Source: CAMYLY01 sp036397755 | Lineage (GTDB): Bacteria; Gemmatimonadota; Gemmatimonadetes; Gemmatimonadales; GWC2-71-9 | NCBI GenBank assembly: GCA_036397755.1 | Contig: DASWII010000035.1 | Span: 1-64,000, forward strand | DNA: 64,000 nt | Reading direction: 5' to 3' | Shown: piece by piece, positions 33,615-41,469 of the stretch | Numbering within the stretch: position 1 is the first letter of the stretch | How the letters are laid out: the number at the start of each line of letters is the position of its first letter | Program-made: the position numbers and the translations under genes | Notes under the pieces: generated by a model | What the model saw: the letters and a program-made list of their open reading frames with translations, nothing else | Told to the model about the DNA's origin: nothing | The model's database searches: none

Positions 33615-35507
33615 ATGACCGCTGCCTCCAAAGAACCCAGACCCAGCGGACGTCGGCTCCTCGTGCTCACCCTCACGGCAATCGGGGTGGTGTACGGGGA
33701 CATCGGCACGAGTCCGATCTACGCCGTCCGGGAGGCGCTTCATTTGGCCCACGGTGTGAGCGCCGAGGCGGCCAACGTGCTCGGCACGCTGTCGCTGATC
33801 TTCTGGTCCCTCATCATCGTGATTTCGGTGAAGTACCTCTTTTTCGTGATGCGCGCGGACAACCGCGGCGAGGGAGGCGTCATGGCGCTCACGGCGCTCG
33901 TGACACCCGGTTCGGCGGTGATCACGAGCCGCCGTAAGGCACTCGTGCTCGCCGGACTCTTCGGAGCCGCCCTCTTCTACGGGGACAGCATGATCACCCC
34001 GGCGATTTCCGTTCTGAGTGCGGTCGAGGGGTTGAGTGTGGCGACTCCCTTCTTCAACCCCTATGTGCTTCCCATCACCATCGTCATTCTGGTTTTGCTG
34101 TTCAGCACACAGCGGCACGGCACCGAGCGCATCGGCTCGGTATTCGGCCCGGTCATGCTGGTATGGTTCCTGACGCTCGCCGTTCTCGGGATCACGCAGA
34201 TCGTTCGTCACCCCGGCGTACTCATCGCTCTGAGCCCTCACCACGCATTCACGTTCTTCCAGCGCAACGGTGCGGGGGGGTTCCTGGTTCTCGGGTCCGT
34301 CTTCCTGGTCGTGACCGGAGGAGAAGCGCTGTACGCCGACATGGGACATTTCGGGCGGCGCGCCATCCGGTTGGGCTGGTTCGCTGTCGCGCTGCCCGCG
34401 CTCCTGCTGAACTACTTCGGCCAAGGAGCACTGATCATCGCGCGACCGGAAACGCTCGAGCAACCCTTCTTTCTCATGGCCCCCCGGTGGGCGCTCTACC
34501 CGCTCGTCGGATTGACCACCGCGGCCACCATCATCGCGTCGCAGGCGGTCATCTCAGGCGCGTTCTCGCTGACCCGCCAGGCGGTGCAGCTCGGCTACTT
34601 GCCGAGACTCCGTGTTCTCCACACGTCGGCCAAGCAGCGCGGGCAGATCTACATGCCGGTCGTGAACTGGCTTCTGATGGTCGCATGCGTCGGCTTGGTT
34701 CTCGGGTTCCGCTCGAGCGGCGACCTCGCGGCGGCCTACGGCGTCGCGGTCACCACCCACATGGTCTTCACCACGCTGCTCTTCGCCGTGGTGGCGCTGC
34801 GGCGTTGGGGCTGGCACCCGACAATGATCGTCCCGCTTATTGCGGTGTTCCTCGCCGTGGACCTCGGTTTCTGGGGCGCCAACCTCACCAAAGTTCCGCA
34901 AGGAGGCTGGTTTCCGCTCATGATCGCGGGTGTGGTGTTCGTGGTGATGACCACCTGGAAGACGGGCCGCGAGCTACTCTCAGCACGCATGGCCGATCGC
35001 ATCATGCCGACCCAGCTGTTCGTGGACAACATGCGCAACAGCCCCCCGCACCGCGTGCAGGGTACGGCCGTGTTCATGACGTCGTCGGCCGTCGGCACGC
35101 CACCGGCGTTGTTGCACAATCTCAAGCACAATTGGGTGCTCCACGAACGCGTCGTCTTTCTCACGATCAAGACGCGGGATATCCCCTATGTGGATGAAGA
35201 GGAACGCTTCCACCTGGAGGAGTTGGGGCTCAACATGTATCAGTTGGAGATCCAGGTGGGCTTCGCCGAGGCCGTCGAGGTACCAGCCCTGCTCTCGCGA
35301 GTCGAGGTGCCCGGTGGTCCGTTCCACCCGCTCAAGACCAGCTACTTCCTTGGACGCGAGCGCGTGATCTCTACGGCCAAACCCGGAATGGCTCGCTGGC
35401 GGGAGCATCTGTTCTCCCTCATGACACGCAATGCGCTCGAGGCGACGGCCTACTACGAGCTGCCGTCCAACCGGGTCGTGGAACTCGGTATGCAGGTGGA
35501 GATCTAG
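33615..35507 (+). CDS. kup: Low-affinity potassium transporter Kup
   Basis: A 630-residue K+:H+ symporter of the KUP/HAK family. The N-terminal signature TAIGVVYGDIGTSPIYAVREAL is diagnostic, followed by FVMRADNRGEGGVMALTAL, a GDSMITPAISVLSAVEGL helix and LYADMGHFGRRAIR. Twelve helices are followed by a cytoplasmic C-terminal domain from ~residue 460 (VFMTSSAVGTPPALLHNLKHN ends the transition). Upstream, TTGTCA (33512-33517) and GCTAAT (33534-33539), 16 nt apart, might be a promoter. No regulatory genes are adjacent. Confidence 0.96.
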   Translation: MTAASKEPRPSGRRLLVLTLTAIGVVYGDIGTSPIYAVREALHLAHGVSAEAANVLGTLSLIFWSLIIVISVKYLFFVMRADNRGEGGVMALTALVTPGSAVITSRRKALVLAGLFGAALFYGDSMITPAISVLSAVEGLSVATPFFNPYVLPITIVILVLLFSTQRHGTERIGSVFGPVMLVWFLTLAVLGITQIVRHPGVLIALSPHHAFTFFQRNGAGGFLVLGSVFLVVTGGEALYADMGHFGRRAIRLGWFAVALPALLLNYFGQGALIIARPETLEQPFFLMAPRWALYPLVGLTTAATIIASQAVISGAFSLTRQAVQLGYLPRLRVLHTSAKQRGQIYMPVVNWLLMVACVGLVLGFRSSGDLAAAYGVAVTTHMVFTTLLFAVVALRRWGWHPTMIVPLIAVFLAVDLGFWGANLTKVPQGGWFPLMIAGVVFVVMTTWKTGRELLSARMADRIMPTQLFVDNMRNSPPHRVQGTAVFMTSSAVGTPPALLHNLKHNWVLHERVVFLTIKTRDIPYVDEEERFHLEELGLNMYQLEIQVGFAEAVEVPALLSRVEVPGGPFHPLKTSYFLGRERVISTAKPGMARWREHLFSLMTRNALEATAYYELPSNRVVELGMQVEI

Positions 35508-35560
35508 CAGCCGCGCCGGGTGCAGCAGCAACTTGTCTTCCCCTCCCACGGAGTCCAACC

Positions 35561-36070
35561 ATGCTGATGCTCATCATGCGCCTGCTACACGTGACCTTCG
35601 GTGCGTTCTGGGTGGGCGCCATCTTCTTTGTCGTCCTGTTCCTGGAACCCAGCGTGCGCCAGGCCGGCCCGAACGGTGCGCCCGTGATGCGCGGAATCAT
35701 GCAACGGCGCTATCTCGACGTCATGCCCGCGGTGGCACTCGTCACCCTGCTTTCGGGGCTTTGGCTCGTGTGGCGCGACTCGGCCGGGTTTCAGTCCGAG
35801 TGGTTCTCATCGCCCTTCGGAATGACGTTGAGCATCGGCATGACCGCGGCGATCGCCGCCTTCGCGATCGGGGTCTCCGCCATGCGACCGGCCGCGATGC
35901 AGATGGGTCACAAGGCGATGGCAATGCAGCAGGAGACCGACGATACACAGCGTGGTGCGCTCGCCGCCGAGATGAGCAACCTCCAGGCGCGGGTCCGCGC
36001 CGCCGGTCGGTGGGTCGCCGGTCTGCTCTCGATCGCGGTCGCGGCGATGGCGATCGCGCGGTACGTCTGA
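35561..36070 (+). CDS. CopD-like integral membrane protein
   Basis: A 169-residue protein with four predicted helices: LLHVTFGAFWVGAIFFVVLFL, VMPAVALVTLLSGLWLVW, GMTLSIGMTAAIAAFAIGV and WVAGLLSIAVAAMAIARYV. The opening LHV-FGAFWVGA and the central YLDVMPAVALVTLLSG resemble the CopD/DUF2269 type of membrane proteins, which keep a His-Trp-Gly entry motif. A methionine-rich loop (MRPAAMQMGHKAMAMQQ) could bind metal. It is similar in plan to the protein at 40398. Function unknown. Confidence 0.72.
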   Translation: MLMLIMRLLHVTFGAFWVGAIFFVVLFLEPSVRQAGPNGAPVMRGIMQRRYLDVMPAVALVTLLSGLWLVWRDSAGFQSEWFSSPFGMTLSIGMTAAIAAFAIGVSAMRPAAMQMGHKAMAMQQETDDTQRGALAAEMSNLQARVRAAGRWVAGLLSIAVAAMAIARYV

Positions 36071-36085
36071 GGACGGTATCGACGG

Positions 36086-36640
36086 CTAGGTGGCCGCCTT
36101 CAGTGCCGCTTCCGCCTGCCACAGGTGGCGGCGCTGGTGGGTCGCGAGGATGCGGAAGCCCGAGTACACGCTGTACGTGACCCGGGTGGAGAACGCGGAG
36201 GTCATGCGAAGGCGCGCGATATCCACCGTGGCGCACGCCTCGAGGCACGCGATCAACGCGTCTTGCTGACCATCGAAATCCGCCAGCACGTCGTCGATCG
36301 GGCCCACGTCACGGGGTTCGAACGCCGGTGGCGTCTTCGCCTTGATTCGTGACGGCGGTTCCAGCACCCAGCACAGCAGCCATCCGAAAAAGCTGTGCCT
36401 GGGCCGCCAGGCGTCGGGGAGCCTCGGCACACGGCGGGCGGCCAGCGCGATCTCGATGTTCGGCAGCGTCATTTTTGTCGTCTGCGTCAGATGCCAGATG
36501 CACTCCGCCGCCGACCAGCCTCCCAACGGCGGTCGAACGGCAAGACGTTCCCCCACCCCGTCTGCCAGCGCATGCACCCGCGCGCGCGCGGCCTCGAGTT
36601 CGTCTCGAATTTGCACCAACGGCGCGGGAAGGTCGTTCAC
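36086..36640 (-). CDS. DinB-superfamily protein
   Basis: A 184-residue protein, the third DinB-fold protein in the window. The first metal histidine lies in GWSAAECIWHLTQTTKM and the C-terminal pair in ILATHQRRHLWQAE. The middle contains an aromatic segment (FFGWLLCWVLEPPSRIKAKTP). It resembles neither of the two other DinB genes closely. Function unknown; relatives act as metal-dependent thiol transferases. Its 3' end faces that of the CopD-like gene. Confidence 0.82.
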   Translation of the reverse strand: MNDLPAPLVQIRDELEAARARVHALADGVGERLAVRPPLGGWSAAECIWHLTQTTKMTLPNIEIALAARRVPRLPDAWRPRHSFFGWLLCWVLEPPSRIKAKTPPAFEPRDVGPIDDVLADFDGQQDALIACLEACATVDIARLRMTSAFSTRVTYSVYSGFRILATHQRRHLWQAEAALKAAT

Positions 36641-36824
36641 GTCTTCGCTCTCACAGCACCAGGGTTGCCGCCACTCTCGAGGTGGACCACCGCGAGCAAC
36701 GCCGTGACACCGCCTCGACGACCAGACAATGTATGCACCTTGATGCGCCTCGGGGCCAGGACCTTACGCCGCTCCGTGCCGGCACGCACATTCGCCAGGA
36801 TCGCTCATTCCCATGGGGGTGGAC

Positions 36825-37457
36825 ATGTCCAAGTACCTGACCGAGTTCATCGGCACATTCTTCCTGGTCCTCACCGTCGGGCTCGTCGTGGTCGGAGGCA
36901 TCTCCATGGCACCGCTGGCCATCGGGTCGTCGCTCATGATTATGGTGTACGCAGGCGGGCACGTCTCGGGCGCGCACTACAACCCCGCCGTGAGCCTGGC
37001 CGTTCTGCTGAGGGGCAAACTGGACTCGAAGGACCTCCTGCCATATTGGATGTCACAGCTCGCGGGCGCTCTCGTCGCCGCGGTGATCGTGCGGGCGATT
37101 ACCGGGCAAACGTTCGCTCCGACGCCGGCTGCGGAAGCATCGACGCTCGCTGCCCTGCTGATTGAAGTGCTGTATACGTTCGCGCTCGCCCTGGTGGTAC
37201 TGCAGGTCGCCACGGCCAAAGCGACGGCAGGCAACTCGTACTACGGGCTCGCGATTGGATTCACGCTTGCCACCGCCGTCTTTGCCGGCGGATCGGTTTC
37301 CGGCGGCGCCTTCAATCCCGCCGTGGGAACCGGCCCGACCGTGATCCACGCGCTCATGGGCGACGGCGGCTGGGGCGGTCTCTGGCTCTATCTCATCGGC
37401 CCTTTGATGGGTGGAGCTCTTGCCGCGGCGGTGTTCAAGGCGCAAGGTACCGAGTGA
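36825..37457 (+). CDS. MIP/aquaporin-family channel
   Basis: A 210-residue six-helix channel. The first NPA motif is in SGAHYNPAVSLAVLL and the second in SGGAFNPAVGTGPTVI. In classic aquaporins and glyceroporins the second motif is NPAR, where arginine narrows the pore; here it is valine (NPAVG). That suggests an unusual selectivity filter, so water, glycerol or small neutral solutes are all possible. The start MSKYLTEF is chosen because GGGGGTGG stands just before it; an ATG 12 nt upstream lacks such a site. Confidence 0.9.
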   Translation: MSKYLTEFIGTFFLVLTVGLVVVGGISMAPLAIGSSLMIMVYAGGHVSGAHYNPAVSLAVLLRGKLDSKDLLPYWMSQLAGALVAAVIVRAITGQTFAPTPAAEASTLAALLIEVLYTFALALVVLQVATAKATAGNSYYGLAIGFTLATAVFAGGSVSGGAFNPAVGTGPTVIHALMGDGGWGGLWLYLIGPLMGGALAAAVFKAQGTE

Positions 37458-37484
37458 GGGGGCGCCGGTGAGCGAAGCCGAACG

Positions 37485-37712
37485 ATGAGTGATTCGGAGT
37501 GGGTCGTCGTAGCCAACTATGGTGATTCGGTGGAAGCGGACCTCGCCGCAGGCCGTCTCGAGTCCTGCGGGATTCCTGCACGCGTCGATCGCCACGACGC
37601 CGTCGGAATCTTCGGACCGGGCCACAGCGGGATGAGCGTGCGGGGGGTGGATGTGCGCGTGCCGGCCGACCGGCTCCAGGCGGCTCGCGAAGCCCTCGAT
37701 CTGACCGAGTAG
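37485..37712 (+). CDS. DUF2007-type small protein
   Basis: A 75-residue soluble protein: WVVVANYGDSVEADLAAGRLESCGIPARV, then VDVRVPADRLQAAREAL. The V-xx-Y-x(3)-EA-LA-x-LES-GIPA pattern and the final VPAD-xxxA-xxL are the DUF2007 ('putative prokaryotic signal transducing protein') hallmark. It starts 27 nt after the channel gene and ends 14 nt before the AlkD-like gene, so the three may be co-transcribed. Confidence 0.88.
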   Translation: MSDSEWVVVANYGDSVEADLAAGRLESCGIPARVDRHDAVGIFGPGHSGMSVRGVDVRVPADRLQAAREALDLTE

Positions 37713-37726
37713 CCGCTCCCCCGGAC

Positions 37727-38398
37727 ATGAGTTCGCTTCCGCGAGTCCCCGAGCGGACGGATCGCGCGATTGCGCAGCTGGTCGAGAGACTTCGCGCGCT
37801 ACCCACCAGATCGGTTCCACGACTCCGCACCGCACGCCGCTGGTTGTCACACGAACTCAGCGGAGCACCAGCCAGCACGATCTATGCGCTGGCAGGAGCC
37901 CTGGGAAGCGACCCCACGCTGCGATGGGTCGGATTCGAGCTGGTGCGATATCATCGAGAAGCGTTCGGCTCGCTCGACGCCCCGACGCTCGCGGCGCTCG
38001 GCGACGGAATGAGCCACTGGGGGACCGTGGACGCGTTCGCCCGCATCCTGGCCGGACCCTGCTGGGTCCGGCGGAACATCGCCGATGGCGTTGTCCATGA
38101 GTGGGCACGATCCCCGGACCGTTGGTGGCGCCGCGCGGCACTGGTGAGCACCGTCGCACTCAACACGCTATCCGATGGGGGCCAGGGCGACCCCCGCCGG
38201 ACGTTGTCCGTGTGCTCTCTGCTGGTGGGCGATCGGGACGGAATGGTCGTCAAGGCGCTTTCCTGGTCCCTGCGGTCGCTCGCTGCCCGAGACCCCGGAT
38301 CGGCCGACGCGTTCGTCAAGCGACACCACGATGCCCTTGCCGCGCGAGTACGCCGGGAGGTGCGCCGCAAGTTGACCACAGGCCGCAAGTCGGGCTAG
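37727..38398 (+). CDS. AlkD-like DNA alkylation repair (HEAT-repeat) protein
   Basis: A 223-residue all-helical protein. The segments LRWVGFELVRYHREAF, LGDGMSHWGTVDAFARILAGPCWV, WARSPDRWWRRAALVSTVAL and DGMVVKALSWSLRSLAARDPGSADAFV correspond to the HEAT-like repeats of the AlkC/AlkD alkyl-base glycosylase superfamily (PF08713). The W-DxxD-type segment that ends in the catalytic region is visible as SHWGTVD. It would excise alkylated bases. The C-terminus is basic (RREVRRKLTTGRKSG). Confidence 0.82.
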   Translation: MSSLPRVPERTDRAIAQLVERLRALPTRSVPRLRTARRWLSHELSGAPASTIYALAGALGSDPTLRWVGFELVRYHREAFGSLDAPTLAALGDGMSHWGTVDAFARILAGPCWVRRNIADGVVHEWARSPDRWWRRAALVSTVALNTLSDGGQGDPRRTLSVCSLLVGDRDGMVVKALSWSLRSLAARDPGSADAFVKRHHDALAARVRREVRRKLTTGRKSG

Positions 38399-38425
38399 CC
38401 TCGCGTCCCAGCGGGTTGCTTCGCC

Positions 38426-38866
38426 CTACCCCGTCGAGCCAAACCCGCCGCGCCCCCGGGCGGGATCCGCGTCGTCCCCAACGGCGATCGTCGGGAATTC
38501 CACCCGCACGAACAGGGCTTGAGCGACGCGGGTACCGGCATCCAACGTCACCGGGGTGTCACGCAGATTGTGCACGATGATACCGATCGGGTCGCTGTAG
38601 TCGGCGTCGATGAGTCCCGGGGAGTTGGGCAGGATGAGGCCGTACTTGATTGACAGGCTGGAGCGGGGAAGCACAAGCATGGCGATGCCGCCGCTGGCGT
38701 CGTGGGGTAGGTCGCGCGCTAGGCGGAGGCCACACGGCAGCACGCGGGTTTCACGCCCGCCAATCGTCTCCTGGCGTACCGTCGCCAGATCGTGACCGAA
38801 CGATCCGCGGGTGGCCCTGGCCGGAACCTGGACGCCCGGAACCTGCTGAAAGAAGACCGTGGTCAT
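38426..38866 (-). CDS. dut: dUTP diphosphatase
   Basis: A 146-residue trimeric dUTPase that hydrolyses dUTP to dUMP and limits uracil in DNA. Motifs are visible: the N-terminal SFGHDLAT (motif 1), LVLPRSSLSIKYGLIL (motif 2), NSPGLIDADYSDPIGIIVHN (motif 3 plus strand), AQALFV (motif 4) and the C-terminal GRGGFGSTG (motif 5). The start MTTVFFQQ has GAGGAG 6 nt upstream on the minus strand. It converges with the alkylation-repair gene, from which its 3' end is 27 nt away. Confidence 0.94.
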   Translation of the reverse strand: MTTVFFQQVPGVQVPARATRGSFGHDLATVRQETIGGRETRVLPCGLRLARDLPHDASGGIAMLVLPRSSLSIKYGLILPNSPGLIDADYSDPIGIIVHNLRDTPVTLDAGTRVAQALFVRVEFPTIAVGDDADPARGRGGFGSTG

Positions 38867-39026
38867 GCGCTCCTCGGATCGAGAGATGGACGGACGGCGT
38901 CGGATGGCGGGAACGTATCGTCCGGGCGATTCGGGGCAAAGTGCCGTTGTGCCCCCCGGAACTCGGGCTGGCGGCGCGGGGCATACTGCTTCTATTTTGA
39001 CATGTTGAGGTGCTTGGGGGGACCCC

Positions 39027-39425
39027 ATGGTGTACACGGTCCTGGTCGTCGACGACGACGAAGTCACTCGCAAGACCTATGGCGAGGTGCTGGCCGCAAA
39101 AGGGTACGAGGTGTCCTACGCCAAGGATGGGGAGCTCGCGGTGGGACTATACCAGCAGCGTCCCTACTCGGTGGTGATCGTCGATCTGGTCATGCCCAAG
39201 AAGAACGGCTTCCAGGTCATTGAGGACATTCGCAAGATGGACCACAACGCCCGTATCATCGCCATCACCGGCAAGAGTCCCGAACACCTGTATCTGGCGG
39301 AGGAAAAAGGCGCTAACAAGGTGCTCGTCAAGCCGGTCCGGCCCCTCGAGCTTCTGCAGGTTGTGAACGATGTCCGCCGCATGACCCGTGGATGGGACGA
39401 CATCAAGAAGTTCGACTTCCGCTAG
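39027..39425 (+). CDS. CheY-like single-domain response regulator
   Basis: A 132-residue receiver domain with no output domain. Acidic pocket DDDE (residues 9-12), phospho-acceptor aspartate in VVIVDLVMPKKNG, conserved Thr in IIAITGKSP and Lys in KVLVKPVRP. A short tail (GWDDIKKFDFR) follows. It starts 161 nt upstream of nothing similar on the plus strand; the dut gene is divergent. The next gene is a receiver-like/DUF3052 protein 32 nt downstream, probably in the same operon. No histidine kinase is adjacent. Confidence 0.92.
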   Translation: MVYTVLVVDDDEVTRKTYGEVLAAKGYEVSYAKDGELAVGLYQQRPYSVVIVDLVMPKKNGFQVIEDIRKMDHNARIIAITGKSPEHLYLAEEKGANKVLVKPVRPLELLQVVNDVRRMTRGWDDIKKFDFR

Positions 39426-39457
39426 GACATCCTCCGGCCGAACACCGTCTCGATCGG

Positions 39458-40240
39458 ATGCCGAACCGACTCCGGCTCATCCACTGGAACTCGCCCACCG
39501 CCCGGACGGCCGCAAAACAGCTCCGCGCGGTCGGGTTTGTCGTCAATGACCGAGCACTCAACTCCGGTGCGGATTCGAGGGCGCTGCGGCGGACCCCGCC
39601 GGACGCGATGGTCATCGACCTCGCCAAGGGCTTCTCGAGCGGCCGCGACGTCGCGCTGGCGCTCCGCCAGGCGTCGAGCACGCGTCATGTACCAATCGTT
39701 TTCGTCGGTGGCGAGCCGGCCAAGGTCCGGCGGCTGAAGCGGCTGCTTCCGGACGCGACGTACGCCACATGGCGCGGCATCCGGAGTGCGATCGGCCGCG
39801 CGCTGGCGCAGCCCGTTGCTCAACCCAGCGTTCCCGGCCAGATGGCGGGCTATTCCGGCACCCCGCTCCCGATGAAGTTGGGGATCAAGCCGGGACTGAC
39901 CGTCGCACTTATCGGCGCCCCGGCAGAGTTCATCGGGACCCTCGGCCCCTTGCCGGACGGGGTGCGGCTGGTGAAGCGTGCGAGCCCGTCCGCGCAGCTC
40001 GTCCTCTGGTTCGTGAAGCGGCGGCGTGACCTGGAGCAGAAGATCGTGCGGATGAGTGCCGCGTTCGCCCAAGGCGGCGGGATGTGGATCGCCTGGCCCA
40101 AACAGGCATCCGGAACGCCCACAGACGTGACCCAACACCACGTTCGGCGGGCCGGGCTACGGCAGGGGCTGGTCGATTACAAGGTCGCGGCCATCGACTC
40201 CACGTGGTCGGGACTCAAGTTCGCCCGCAAGCGCTCCTGA
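39458..40240 (+). CDS. Degenerate receiver / DUF3052 fusion
   Basis: A 260-residue protein. Residues ~5-110 resemble a receiver fold (LIHWNSPTARTAAKQLRAVGF, AMVIDLAKGFSSGRDVALALR, HVPIVFVGGEP), but the acidic pocket is missing: HWNS stands where the acidic pair should be, and the conserved Lys near the end is not found. Residues ~130-260 match DUF3052: GTPLPMKLGIKPGLTVALIG, ASPSAQLVLWFVKRRRDLEQKI, GGGMWIAWPKQASG and VDYKVAAIDSTWSGLKF. DUF3052 proteins have no known activity. The start follows the CheY-like gene by 32 nt. Confidence 0.8.
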   Translation: MPNRLRLIHWNSPTARTAAKQLRAVGFVVNDRALNSGADSRALRRTPPDAMVIDLAKGFSSGRDVALALRQASSTRHVPIVFVGGEPAKVRRLKRLLPDATYATWRGIRSAIGRALAQPVAQPSVPGQMAGYSGTPLPMKLGIKPGLTVALIGAPAEFIGTLGPLPDGVRLVKRASPSAQLVLWFVKRRRDLEQKIVRMSAAFAQGGGMWIAWPKQASGTPTDVTQHHVRRAGLRQGLVDYKVAAIDSTWSGLKFARKRS

Positions 40241-40397
40241 CCGGAATCTCGTGAGTTCATCGTCCCCTGCACAGACCGCCACTTCTTCGTACCTTCAGGA
40301 CTCCGAGGATCTGCCTCTGCCGGTTGACTATGTTTGGGCCTGCGCCGGAGGATAAGACTGCCGAGGTCGAAGAGGTGGAGGCCTCCGGACCGAACTG

Positions 40398-40886
40398 ATG
40401 TCGCCTTATCACGTCAATGTGGTCATCCATTTGCTCGCCGCGATGCTCTGGCTCGGCGGTATGTTCTTCTTCGCCGCCGTGGGCGCACCGGTGTTGCGAT
40501 CCATCGAGCCACCGGAGCTCCGGCAAGCGTTGTTTGAGCGCCTTGGCCGCCGGTTCCGGTCCATCGGCTGGGCGGCCGTCGGCGTGCTCCTGATGACGGG
40601 CGTGTTAAATCTGCAGTTCCGTGGTCTGCTCGAATCCGCAACGCTCTTACGGGCGGAATTCTGGGGTACCACGTACGGGCGCTTCCTGGCCCTCAAGTTG
40701 ACGTGTGTCGTGCTCATGATCGTGCTGGGGGCGGTGCACGACTTCGTACTCGGGCCGGCCGCGTCGCGCGCGGCACCGGGCACCCCACAGGCCGCCGCGC
40801 TGCGGCACCGATCGGCTTGGATTGCCCGGATCAACGCCGTCGTTGGACTCATTCTCATCGTCGCCGCGGTTCGACTGGTACGATGA
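40398..40886 (+). CDS. CopD-like membrane protein
   Basis: A 162-residue protein with four predicted helices: VVIHLLAAMLWLGGMFFFAAV, SIGWAAVGVLLMTGVLNLQF, FLALKLTCVVLMIVLGAVHDF and WIARINAVVGLILIVAAVRLV. The entry VIHLLAAMLWLGGMFF and KLTCVVLMIVLGAVHDFVLG are typical of CopD-like or DUF4149 membrane proteins. It shares plan, but little sequence, with the protein at 35561. It is followed 19 nt later by msrA on the same strand. Role unknown; CopD-like proteins have been linked to copper or heme handling. Confidence 0.75.
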   Translation: MSPYHVNVVIHLLAAMLWLGGMFFFAAVGAPVLRSIEPPELRQALFERLGRRFRSIGWAAVGVLLMTGVLNLQFRGLLESATLLRAEFWGTTYGRFLALKLTCVVLMIVLGAVHDFVLGPAASRAAPGTPQAAALRHRSAWIARINAVVGLILIVAAVRLVR

Positions 40887-40905
40887 TGACGGGAGCAATT
40901 GCAAT

Positions 40906-41451
40906 ATGAGCGATTCCTCGGGTGAGGTCGCGACACTGGGAGGAGGGTGCTTCTGGTGCTTGGAAGCGGTGTACGAACGGCTGCGGGGTGTCGAGCGCGT
41001 CGTGTCGGGTTACGCCGGGGGGCATGAGACGAACCCGAGCTACGAACTCGTCTGCTCGGGCGCAACCGGACACGCGGAGGTCGTGCAGATCGTGTTCGAT
41101 CCCGCGGACCTCTCATATCGCGAGATCCTCGAGATCTTCTTCAGCATCCACGACCCCACCACGATGAATCGCCAGGGTGGCGACGTGGGCACCCAGTATC
41201 GTTCGGCCATCTTCTATCACACGCCGGAGCAGGAGCGGATTGCGAAGGAGGTGGTCGAACAACTGACCCGGGATGAGGTATTCCCGGATCCGATCGTCAC
41301 CGAGATCGTTCCCTACGAGGGATACTACCCGGCCGAGGAGTATCACCAGGGGTACTATCGCCGTAACCCCGGTCAAGGCTACTGTCAGTTCGTGGTGGCT
41401 CCGAAGCTCGCCAAGGCCCGGAAGCTCTTCGCGACGAAGCTGAAAGGCTAG
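40906..41451 (+). CDS. msrA: Peptide-methionine (S)-S-oxide reductase
   Basis: A 181-residue MsrA that reduces methionine-S-sulfoxide in proteins. The catalytic cysteine lies in GGGCFWCLEAVYERLRGV (first cysteine of GCFW), and the downstream GGHETNPSYE, SGATGHAEVVQIVFDP, GGDVGTQYRSAIFYH and EYHQGYYRRNPGQGYC segments are family hallmarks. A C-terminal cysteine (GQGYC) may act as the resolving residue. The first in-frame ATG after the previous stop is used. No signal peptide, so it is cytoplasmic. Confidence 0.96.
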   Translation: MSDSSGEVATLGGGCFWCLEAVYERLRGVERVVSGYAGGHETNPSYELVCSGATGHAEVVQIVFDPADLSYREILEIFFSIHDPTTMNRQGGDVGTQYRSAIFYHTPEQERIAKEVVEQLTRDEVFPDPIVTEIVPYEGYYPAEEYHQGYYRRNPGQGYCQFVVAPKLAKARKLFATKLKG

Positions 41452-41469
41452 ACGCTCGGCATTTCCTCC

